Notes under the pieces: generated by a model
Seen by the model: only the letters and a program-made list of their open reading frames with translations
What the model was told of the DNA's origin: nothing
The model's database searches: none
Position numbers and translations under genes: made by a program
Assembly (NCBI GenBank): GCA_964523975.1
Contig: CAZGBM010000025.1
Span: 1 to 24,796 of the forward strand
DNA: 24,796 nucleotides
Direction of reading: 5' to 3'
Source of the DNA: JAFGHJ01 sp964523975
GTDB lineage: Bacteria; Hydrothermota; UBA3072
In this document: positions 1 through 6,489 of the stretch, piece by piece
How positions within the stretch are numbered: position 1 is the first letter of the stretch
How the letters are laid out: each line of letters starts with the position of its first letter

Positions 1-1228
1 AATATTCCCTTAATGCCTGTATTATAGGCAAGGCGGCGGCTCTTAGTGCGGAAGGGAAAGAAGCAATAACAGTTGTAATAACTCCCAGAAAGAAGGCACG
101 GATAAAGAATACGGGCATAATCCTGCCATAAATATGGGAACTCATAGGAATATTAAATCCTTCCAGGGCTCCTGTCGGTATAGGGATACCGACATTTTGA
201 AGTAACAGAGCGCCTATAAGGCCTATAAAACATCCTAAGATTCCACCAAGTAGTCCAATCCAGATGCCTTCACTAAGAAAGATTCCTACAATTTGCAATT
301 TACCGTATCCTATTGCTCTCATCGTACCAATTTCCTTTTTTCTTTCCCAGGTAGAAACCATCATCATGTTCAGAATACCGAAAAGAGCAAGTATCAGAAG
401 TATTCCTCTTATAAAGCCGGTCGCGCTTTCCTGCATCCCTCGGATGCCGAGTATATCTTCCATATAATGAGAATATGGGAAAACTTCCACATCGAACTCA
501 GAGAGCTTATTTACTAGTGAATCCACAATAGTTTCGGTCTTTTCGGGGTCTTTTAGAATTATCGTAAACTCGGATACGGCATCTGTGCCTATTAAATCTT
601 GCAATATATCAAGAGGTACAAAGATATTGATTTTTTCGAAATCCGAGAAACCAATTGAATATATTCCTGATATTTCGAGGTCTATAACATTATGAGTTTC
701 ATAAGTAGTTCTGCTGTATAGAAAAACAATGCCGTCAATCCCCGTCTTTAGAAGAGAAGAAAGCTCTTTGCCCAACAACACTTTATACTCTCCTTCCCCG
801 GGAATATTACCTTTCACGTTTTTTTTCGTTAACAGTCCGAATTTTGTCTCCTTTATAAGATCCAGACCATTTATTAAAACCGGAGACTGTTTCCCCGCGT
901 AAGAAATCAATCCTCCGGCTTTTAGTCTGGGATAAATGGCTTCGATTCCATTTATTTTTTTTATACTGTCTTCTATTGCAGTAAAATCGCGAAGCAGCAA
1001 ATTATTAATAGGTAGACGGTCGGATTCTCTGTCGTAACCCGTCTTGTGAATCTTTATATGTCCTACACCCATCTTAATGTAATTTTCTATCACATCGCTC
1101 CACTGCCCTTCTCTAAGAACATCGAATAGAATAATAACCATGACTGCAACAGCAACGGTAAACGAATTTATCAAAGTCCGTTTTCTGTTTCTTCCTATAT
1201 TTCTAAAACCCAACTTGAATATGTTCAT
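1..1228 (-). CDS. FtsX/MacB-type ABC transporter permease (partial, runs off left edge)
   Basis: The reading frame is open from ATG at 1228 to the window edge (409 codons, no stop). It begins MNIFKLGFRNIGRNRKRT, followed by a first membrane helix at about residues 17-36. A long extracytoplasmic region of the MacB_PCD type follows, and then the FtsX core with the hallmark STWERKKEIGTMRAIG and further hydrophobic helices. The last residues, IIQALREY, match the usual P-x-x-ALR end of the family, so only a few codons are probably missing. Its ATG overlaps the TGA of the preceding permease in an ATGA junction. It should form the second membrane subunit of the ABC transporter encoded by the next two genes. 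By family this is a LolC/LolE or MacB-like transporter that extracts or exports lipoproteins, lipids or peptides. The substrate cannot be read from the sequence. Confidence 0.9.
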   Translation of the reverse strand, partial: MNIFKLGFRNIGRNRKRTLINSFTVAVAVMVIILFDVLREGQWSDVIENYIKMGVGHIKIHKTGYDRESDRLPINNLLLRDFTAIEDSIKKINGIEAIYPRLKAGGLISYAGKQSPVLINGLDLIKETKFGLLTKKNVKGNIPGEGEYKVLLGKELSSLLKTGIDGIVFLYSRTTYETHNVIDLEISGIYSIGFSDFEKINIFVPLDILQDLIGTDAVSEFTIILKDPEKTETIVDSLVNKLSEFDVEVFPYSHYMEDILGIRGMQESATGFIRGILLILALFGILNMMMVSTWERKKEIGTMRAIGYGKLQIVGIFLSEGIWIGLLGGILGCFIGLIGALLLQNVGIPIPTGALEGFNIPMSSHIYGRIMPVFFIRAFFLGVITTVIASFPSALRAAALPIIQALREY

Positions 1229-2367
1229 AGCGTCTTCCTCAAAGCATCAACAGGCTTCATTCTCACAATGTATAAAACGGGATAAAATGACCATAGAACA
1301 GCCCAGATAACGGCAAAAACAATATGACCAAGCCATTTTAGCGGTACAATCTTGGGATAGAGATTCCCTGACATATAATCCATCACTCCCCCCACCTCTC
1401 CTAGAGTAATTCCTCCTTTCAGCAAAAACCTGATAATAATATAAGAACAACCTGTACCAATCAAAGTACCAATCAAAGAAACAAAAATTATTTCAATAAG
1501 TATCATCTTTGTAACAAAAATACGTGAAGCACCTATTGAACGGAGTGTTCCTATGTCATTCTTTCTTTCAAGAACGCTCGTAAGAACCGTATTCATGATA
1601 ATACCCGCGACGAGTATCAAGATTATTGCCGCGAAAATATTCATTTTAAAATCGGTAACTTTGAAAAGATCTTCGATATTCGTCAGCCTCTCTTTCCACG
1701 AAGTTATTTTAAAATCAGGAAAGACTTTTCGTAATTCTGCCGCGTAATCATCAGCTTTCCAGAAATCCTCGAAGTTTATCTGAACAAGTCTTACTTCTCC
1801 CTTATCCCAACGCAGCAGCATTCTAGCGAGGTATATAGGAAGTAAAAGACCCTTGCCGTTTCTAATACTGCGGTAATTTTCAGCTGTACTGTCTACTTTT
1901 GCTGGAACCACGCTAAGGCCACCGTAACGGTCGCTCCCGAAAAGAATAACGGTGTCGCCGACTTCGGTATCGAGCATTTTTGCCGTTTTCTCTCCAATGA
2001 TCGTACCGGAAATATCATCTTCCGAACCCACCGCAGTTTCTATTGAAAAGCTGTCTTTAACAACCATAGCCGGACTGAATATTTTGCCAGATATTGTTGC
2101 ATCAGGTATTATTTGTGAGATTTTTTCTTTGATGCTTTCATATTCTTCTATCGAGTGAACGGCAAACTCGAGAGGTTCGGCTTGTGCCGGTTCGAAGACA
2201 ATCATCCCTTGCTGGTTCAACATAAACCTCAAAGCGGAAATTTTAAACCCCTCTCCGATACCATCCATTGTTTGCATCGCGATCGTAGAAATTGCAATAC
2301 AAACGGCAATAACCAGACTTCTTCTGAAGTATTTTATACTATTTCTTATTGCGGTTTTGAACAACAT
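1225..2367 (-). CDS. FtsX/MacB-type ABC transporter permease
   Basis: This 380-residue membrane subunit has a first helix near residues 16-34, an extracytoplasmic MacB_PCD-like domain to about residue 240, and a C-terminal FtsX domain. Helices lie near 243-265, 285-315 and 345-370. The conserved loop SVLERKNDIGTLRSIGAS and the tail MKPVDALRKTL are typical of the LolC/LolE/MacB permease family. The start overlaps the end of the ATPase gene by 29 bp, with a weak GGAAGGA about 12 bp upstream. The stop overlaps the start of the second permease. Two different FtsX permeases with one ATPase suggest a heterodimeric LolCDE-like complex in the inner membrane. The family is certain; whether it carries lipoprotein, lipid or drug is not. 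Confidence 0.92.
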   Translation of the reverse strand: MLFKTAIRNSIKYFRRSLVIAVCIAISTIAMQTMDGIGEGFKISALRFMLNQQGMIVFEPAQAEPLEFAVHSIEEYESIKEKISQIIPDATISGKIFSPAMVVKDSFSIETAVGSEDDISGTIIGEKTAKMLDTEVGDTVILFGSDRYGGLSVVPAKVDSTAENYRSIRNGKGLLLPIYLARMLLRWDKGEVRLVQINFEDFWKADDYAAELRKVFPDFKITSWKERLTNIEDLFKVTDFKMNIFAAIILILVAGIIMNTVLTSVLERKNDIGTLRSIGASRIFVTKMILIEIIFVSLIGTLIGTGCSYIIIRFLLKGGITLGEVGGVMDYMSGNLYPKIVPLKWLGHIVFAVIWAVLWSFYPVLYIVRMKPVDALRKTL

Positions 2368-3034
2368 CTTTTACAATCCTTCCGTCACGAAGTTCCAATT
2401 TTCTGCCGGCTATTTTAAAAAGCCTCGGATCGTGAGTTGAGAAGACGAACGTTACACCTTCGGTTTTATTCAGTTTTTCCATTATTTTGATAATTTGCAT
2501 TCCTGTTTCTGAGTCGAGATTTGCGGTCGGTTCATCCGCAAAAACGATGTCCGGTCCGCTTACAAGTGCACGAGCTATGGCAACCCTCTGGCGCTGTCCT
2601 CCCGAAAGTTCATCCGGTTTATGAGAAGCTATATCGCTGATGCCTGTTTCTTTCAATATTCTTTTAGTCCGTTTCTCCCTGTCCGCCTCTTTTTTGCCTT
2701 TCAATATAAGAGGAAGTTCTATATTTTCGAATGCCGTGAGAACGGGTATCAGGTTAAAAGTCTGGAATATGAAACCGACACGCGTTTTTCTTATATTTGT
2801 AGCTTCACTTTCCGAAATACTGCTTACATCGTTGCCCTCAAAATAAACTTTTCCGGAAGTAGGCAAATCGAGAAGACCCATAAGATTCAACAATGTCGTT
2901 TTACCGCTGCCGGAAGGTCCGGCAATAACCGCGAACTCGCCTTCCTTTATGGAAAATGAGACCTCCCTGATGGCATGGACTGTAGTTTTTCCTAAAGCAT
3001 AATCTTTTTTCACTTTTTCCAAATTTAAAAGCAT
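2339..3034 (-). CDS. ABC transporter ATP-binding protein (LolD/MacB type)
   Basis: This is a complete 231-residue nucleotide-binding domain. Walker A is GPSGSGKT at 39-46, the Q-loop glutamine is at 91, the signature LSGGQ is at 143-147, Walker B with its glutamate is IVFADEPTANLD at 163-174, and the H-loop histidine is at 201. Length and motifs match the LolD/FtsE/MacB class that energises FtsX-type permeases. A perfect Shine-Dalgarno, TAAGGAGG, includes the stop codon of the upstream barrel gene, so the two are probably translationally coupled. It should power the two permeases encoded immediately downstream. Confidence 0.95.
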   Translation of the reverse strand: MLLNLEKVKKDYALGKTTVHAIREVSFSIKEGEFAVIAGPSGSGKTTLLNLMGLLDLPTSGKVYFEGNDVSSISESEATNIRKTRVGFIFQTFNLIPVLTAFENIELPLILKGKKEADREKRTKRILKETGISDIASHKPDELSGGQRQRVAIARALVSGPDIVFADEPTANLDSETGMQIIKIMEKLNKTEGVTFVFSTHDPRLFKIAGRKLELRDGRIVKDVVQNRNKK

Positions 3035-3043
3035 GTATCCTCC

Positions 3044-4027
3044 TTAGAGAAAATACCTGAATTCAAGAAAAAGACTATTTTTATATGTGATAAAGTCAAA
3101 TTCTCTTCCTTTTAAAATTCTTATATAATTCAAAGAAATAAGAGCGTTATCAAAATGAGTGGAACTCAAAGAAATCCCTACGAGCCCGCTCTTCCACTGG
3201 GGGTGAATCAAAGAAAACAAACCAATTCCGCTTGTCTTATCCTTTGTCCATTGAAGCATCGAGTATATATAATGTCTTCCGGTATATCCCCAGTTCAAAA
3301 ATTCGATTAAAGCCGCATCATCCAGTGCGTCATACTCGTCCGTTGTAAGGCCCGGCGGATTATAAAAGTACTCGCTTTGTATATAAAAATTACTGCCAAT
3401 AGTTTTATTGAATCCTACGGTAGAACCTAACGAGAAATCTCCGTCAGAATACTCCAAAGAATGGTCCGAAAATATAGTAAAACCGGAAAGAGAAAAACGG
3501 ACCCCCAGTCCCGTAAAGACAGCATCCCTGCTAAAAATAAGCGGGAAATGAGATTCGATCCCGGACGTGAAAAAAGTAAACCTGAAACCAGCTTTGATAC
3601 TGTCGATATCCGGGAGATTGTCCGGCAAAAAGATAATAAACTCCGGAGTCATATATAAGATATTGTTGTATCTAACACTTAAGATGTTTTTCCCCGATTT
3701 CAGAAGTTCTTCGTCAAAAGGTGACATAGAGGAGCGTGCATAGAAAAAAGGAGAATAAAACATGCCGTATCCCCAGAATAAACTTTCTCTGCCAAGAGAA
3801 AACTCGAGACCTTTGTGGTATAAATTTACAACTGCCCTGTCTAAAGAAAAATATATGGTGTCAACAGGAGAAAGGAAACCAGCCCTTATAGAAAAAGTAA
3901 ACGATGAGTTATCATTCCTTTCTTCCATAAGGATCCTATTTTCAAAATGATAAAATATATTCTCCTCTGTAAGAATCAATTCACTTCCGAAGGAAGGTTT
4001 GAAAAAACAAAATAAAATAAAAATCAT
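3044..4027 (-). CDS. predicted secreted outer-membrane beta-barrel protein
   Basis: No named family is recognised with confidence. The 327-residue product starts with a short hydrophobic signal sequence (about 1-15, ending PSFGS). It continues as alternating hydrophobic/polar strands rich in Phe, Tyr and Ser, and ends with the aromatic tail FRYFL, as expected for an outer-membrane barrel. A conserved-looking patch, GRESLFWGYGMFYSPFFYA, follows the first strands. Its ATG overlaps the stop of the LolA-like gene by 4 bp, and its stop lies inside the ribosome binding site of the ABC ATPase. The context implies an outer-membrane partner of that transporter and of the LolA-like periplasmic protein. 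The barrel call rests on composition and pattern only. Confidence 0.7.
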   Translation of the reverse strand: MIFILFCFFKPSFGSELILTEENIFYHFENRILMEERNDNSSFTFSIRAGFLSPVDTIYFSLDRAVVNLYHKGLEFSLGRESLFWGYGMFYSPFFYARSSMSPFDEELLKSGKNILSVRYNNILYMTPEFIIFLPDNLPDIDSIKAGFRFTFFTSGIESHFPLIFSRDAVFTGLGVRFSLSGFTIFSDHSLEYSDGDFSLGSTVGFNKTIGSNFYIQSEYFYNPPGLTTDEYDALDDAALIEFLNWGYTGRHYIYSMLQWTKDKTSGIGLFSLIHPQWKSGLVGISLSSTHFDNALISLNYIRILKGREFDFITYKNSLFLEFRYFL

Positions 4028-4710
4028 CTGCTTAAATTTTCCGGTTTGAAAAGTGATGGGGGAATCTTCGAAAGGCTTTTGAAAGAAAGAATCTTTACTT
4101 CAGTATAACTTTTAGCACTTAAGACATTAGACATCTTTAAATAAGTCGCGTAGGGTTGCCCTTCAAAAATTTTAATACTATCCATACTCATTTCCCTGAA
4201 CAATCTACCCGACATAGTATAATATTGCAGTTCGGATGGAATAAAATTGGATTTACGCACTTTCATCGTAATTCTTTTATAAGGAGCTTCCCTGCTTTTC
4301 CCTTCAATCTCAAGAAGATAATAATTGCGGACAGAATCTATAAAAGAGGCTTTGAAATTTTTTTCATAGCTGCTTTCCATCAAATCACTATTCGAGAACT
4401 CACTGCCCAGAAATTTGTCTCTTGCGGAGAGCCTTATTGATTTTCCGACTTCAGGAGTATACATCCAGATATCATTTTCGATTAAAAGAAATTTCCGTCC
4501 CGCCTCACGCGCCGGTTCTAGAATTTCCAGATAAGTCGCTTTCTTTCTTTCAGTAACAACTCGTAATTTATAGGTTATTTCTCTGTCTTCCGAGAGATAG
4601 TTACGCATTTGAATAAGAGATTCAGACCTCTTCGGAGCCCTGACGGTATCGACCTTTTCGAGCAGCTCATCGGCTGTCAATGAAAATATGAGAAGAATTA
4701 TCTTATACAT
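4024..4710 (-). CDS. LolA-like outer-membrane lipoprotein-sorting family protein
   Basis: This 228-residue product begins with a short hydrophobic stretch (MYKIILLIFSLT) and then ADELLEKVD, which reads as a signal peptide and mature start. The region REAGRKFLLIENDIWMYTP, followed by KSIRL and FLGSEFSNSD, is the hallmark of the LolA_like/outer membrane lipoprotein-sorting family (PF17131 type), which has a half-barrel fold that binds lipid or acyl chains in the periplasm. It is the first gene of a five-gene coupled cluster with a barrel protein and an FtsX-type ABC transporter, so it probably carries the substrate between the two membranes. No Shine-Dalgarno is visible. A promoter just upstream would give an almost leaderless transcript. 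Confidence 0.85.
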   Translation of the reverse strand: MYKIILLIFSLTADELLEKVDTVRAPKRSESLIQMRNYLSEDREITYKLRVVTERKKATYLEILEPAREAGRKFLLIENDIWMYTPEVGKSIRLSARDKFLGSEFSNSDLMESSYEKNFKASFIDSVRNYYLLEIEGKSREAPYKRITMKVRKSNFIPSELQYYTMSGRLFREMSMDSIKIFEGQPYATYLKMSNVLSAKSYTEVKILSFKSLSKIPPSLFKPENLSR

Positions 4711-4722
4711 AGTTCTTTATAT

Positions 4723-4750
4723 AAAATACGAAATAAAAACTACTTGTCAA
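4723..4750 (-). promoter_or_regulatory. possible sigma70 promoter of the LolA-like/ABC cluster
   Basis: On the minus strand a perfect TTGACA (plus 4745-4750) is followed after 16 bp by TATTTT (plus 4723-4728), a 4/6 match to TATAAT. Transcription would start about 6 bp before the ATG at 4710, so the mRNA would be nearly leaderless, which fits the lack of a Shine-Dalgarno. The weak -10 limits confidence. Confidence 0.45.
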
Positions 4751-4876
4751 GAAAAATCTCAACAAAACAAGTCAGAAGCCAGAACCCAAAAACCTATCTC
4801 CACCCCAATAAGAGGGACAACAAATAACACGAATATCTTTTTTGTTTTTTCGGTTGTCCGTCCGCGGTCTTCGGTC

Positions 4877-4894
4877 GGTCTTAGACCTAAGACC
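4877..4894. repeat. hairpin-forming inverted repeat in GGTC/GACC-rich spacer
   Basis: The sequence is a perfect 7-bp stem, GGTCTTA and TAAGACC, around the 4-base loop GACC. It sits in a spacer crowded with GGTC and GACC words (4855-4900), just downstream of the nitroreductase stop on the minus strand. It has no U-tract on either strand, so it is not a standard terminator. It may help end or protect the nitroreductase mRNA, or be one of the dispersed repeats of this genome. Confidence 0.55.
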
Positions 4895-4903
4895 TATACC
4901 TTA

Positions 4904-5569
4904 TTACTTCCCTGGATAACCTACCGTTTGCGCGAGAATTATCTTTTGATCTTCTCTAAGCCGCATCTTCTTATGGAGTTTTTCCTTCTCCATCCAGCCC
5001 CTGACCACAGTTCCCAGACCTTCCGAGGTACAGTAAAGATAGACGTTCTCGGAGATAAAACCTGTATTCGTCGCCGAATAGAAATCTTTGCTTTCCTGTG
5101 GAATATCACCCATCTTAGAGTAATCGGCTACGAAAACTAAATTTACGGGTGCAATACTTACGAAATCCTGTCCTCCGGTCGCTGCGCGGATGTCCTCATC
5201 AAGTATCTTAAGCAAAACATTTTTGTTTGCCTCGTACAGATATAGTCCATCCTTTTTTGCTACATATATATCGATTTCCTGCTTATTCATTGCGGAAGGA
5301 GCGGTTCTTTTGCCCTCTTCGGGACGGTTTACCCCAAAAGCGGCCCACAGAAGATTGGACAGTTCCTGAAGAGGTAGTTCCTTGCTGCTGAAGGAACGTA
5401 TTGTTTTCCTGTCTTTCAATACCTCCATCAGCGGTCTTCCGCCTTTGGTTTTGGGTTCGGGAAGCTTTGTTACCTTTACATCTTCGGCATAAATCACAAA
5501 TGGCATAACTAACGAAACAAAGAAAAGGATTATAAAGGCGTACTGCATTACTGTTTTTATATTAGGCAT
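4904..5569 (-). CDS. secreted SagB/ThcOx-type nitroreductase-family flavoprotein
   Basis: This 221-residue protein has a signal peptide or anchor (about 7-28, ending VIYA) ahead of a nitroreductase-fold domain. Conserved FMN-family segments are DRKTIRSFSSKEL (53-65), NLLWAAFGVNRP (72-83), RTAPSAMNKQEIDIYV (88-103), GFISENVYLYCTSEGLGTVV (170-189) and the C-terminal QTVGYPGK. This pattern is that of the SagB/ThcOx-like branch, in which known members oxidise thiazolines or oxazolines or act as generic FMN oxidoreductases. An export signal is unusual for an FMN enzyme. An excellent AGGAGG precedes the ATG. It is the third gene of an operon with an S9 peptidase and a barrel protein. No azoline-forming cyclodehydratase or precursor peptide is visible nearby, so a RiPP role is not supported. 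Confidence 0.88.
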   Translation of the reverse strand: MPNIKTVMQYAFIILFFVSLVMPFVIYAEDVKVTKLPEPKTKGGRPLMEVLKDRKTIRSFSSKELPLQELSNLLWAAFGVNRPEEGKRTAPSAMNKQEIDIYVAKKDGLYLYEANKNVLLKILDEDIRAATGGQDFVSIAPVNLVFVADYSKMGDIPQESKDFYSATNTGFISENVYLYCTSEGLGTVVRGWMEKEKLHKKMRLREDQKIILAQTVGYPGK

Positions 5570-5620
5570 AATGCCCTCCTTTTTGAAATTTTGAAGTTTG
5601 TTATTAAAGCTTCAATTAAT

Positions 5621-6469
5621 CTACAACCAGAAAGAAATCTTGACAAGCGGCCCCGAAAAGACGGGTTTCCCATAATGATTGTAATTGTACCCGAAGCCGA
5701 TATTAATTCTGCTGAACGCGTAATTTAAAGAAGCAGAAAAGTTGTTAAAGTTTAGCGAACCATAAGATGAATTTAAGGTGTATAAATCCATAATGAAATT
5801 AGCCGGTAGAAAAATCTGCAAATTAGCCCCTAAAGAAAATTGTGCTCCCTCCAGGGTTTCGATATAAAAAGCTCCTAAAAAAGGTGTCAACATAAAACTA
5901 TGCAATGCAAACGAGATGCCCCCATTTATAGAATGAAGAGTCAAGGATTCTTCGCTTGAAAAAATTCTCTGATAGAAATAATTTAGATGTAAAGAAAAGA
6001 AATTCCCGTAAACTTTTGCCGTAACTCCATAATTATCCCCGATATCTTTACCCAGGTAAGAAGCCTCAACCGAAGAATGCAGGAATGCTATTTTTGTTAA
6101 TGAAGGATCCCTGTTTATTGATGCGCAAAACTTAAAATCCGAGCCCCTTGCATAAGGATAATCGGTATACCTTACATTGGTCAAAAAATCGAAAAAACCA
6201 TCATAAAGACTTCTGAACATCCAGTAAAAGAAATCACTATCGGAATCGTCTCTATCTTTAGACTTTTTCTTATGCTTATCTTTTTCTTTCTCTTTTTCCT
6301 TTTCTTCTTCCTTTTCTTCGCTTTTCTCTTCTTGGGTTTCCTTCTCTTCCGCAATTTTCTCTTTAATTTCTTGAATACGGCTCTCTTTTTCTGCGGAACC
6401 TTCCTCTGCAGACAATGGAAAGAAAAACAAAAGTACAGCCAGAATCATAAGATTTATTTTGTTTTTCAT
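5621..6469 (-). CDS. secreted barrel-like protein with Lys/Glu-rich linker
   Basis: The family is not recognised. The 282-residue product has a signal peptide (1-21, ending PLSA) and an extremely charged low-complexity segment of Glu and Lys, then Asp/Ser, at about 22-80. An aromatic region FFYWMFRSLYDGFFDFL follows. The rest is about 180 residues of alternating strands, ending LVKISFWL, as in small outer-membrane barrels. The charged stretch makes the minus strand almost pure purine over roughly 6250-6390. The gene starts 20 bp after the S9 peptidase stop and has only a weak ribosome binding site, so it is probably co-translated from the upstream message. The linker could span the periplasm or bind peptidoglycan, but that is a guess. 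Confidence 0.72.
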   Translation of the reverse strand: MKNKINLMILAVLLFFFPLSAEEGSAEKESRIQEIKEKIAEEKETQEEKSEEKEEEKEKEKEKDKHKKKSKDRDDSDSDFFYWMFRSLYDGFFDFLTNVRYTDYPYARGSDFKFCASINRDPSLTKIAFLHSSVEASYLGKDIGDNYGVTAKVYGNFFSLHLNYFYQRIFSSEESLTLHSINGGISFALHSFMLTPFLGAFYIETLEGAQFSLGANLQIFLPANFIMDLYTLNSSYGSLNFNNFSASLNYAFSRINIGFGYNYNHYGKPVFSGPLVKISFWL

Positions 6470-6489
6470 AAGTTTTAATTTCTTTTCTT

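Noticed and set aside
4688..5140. 150-codon plus-strand ORF across the nitroreductase 3' end
   Set aside because: It shadows a well-supported minus-strand gene, has a composition unlike the window's real proteins and lacks a ribosome binding site.
4904..5569. Azoline-forming RiPP cluster around the SagB-like gene
   Set aside because: No YcaO or E1-like partner and no short precursor gene were found within the window.
5591..5615. TTGAAG/CTTCAA inverted repeat before the nitroreductase
   Set aside because: It is only 6 bp with a 13-base loop in AT-rich sequence, which is expected by chance.
6272..6478. Plus-strand ORF rich in Phe and Leu
   Set aside because: It is the complement of the polypurine Lys/Glu linker of the minus-strand barrel gene and has no independent support.
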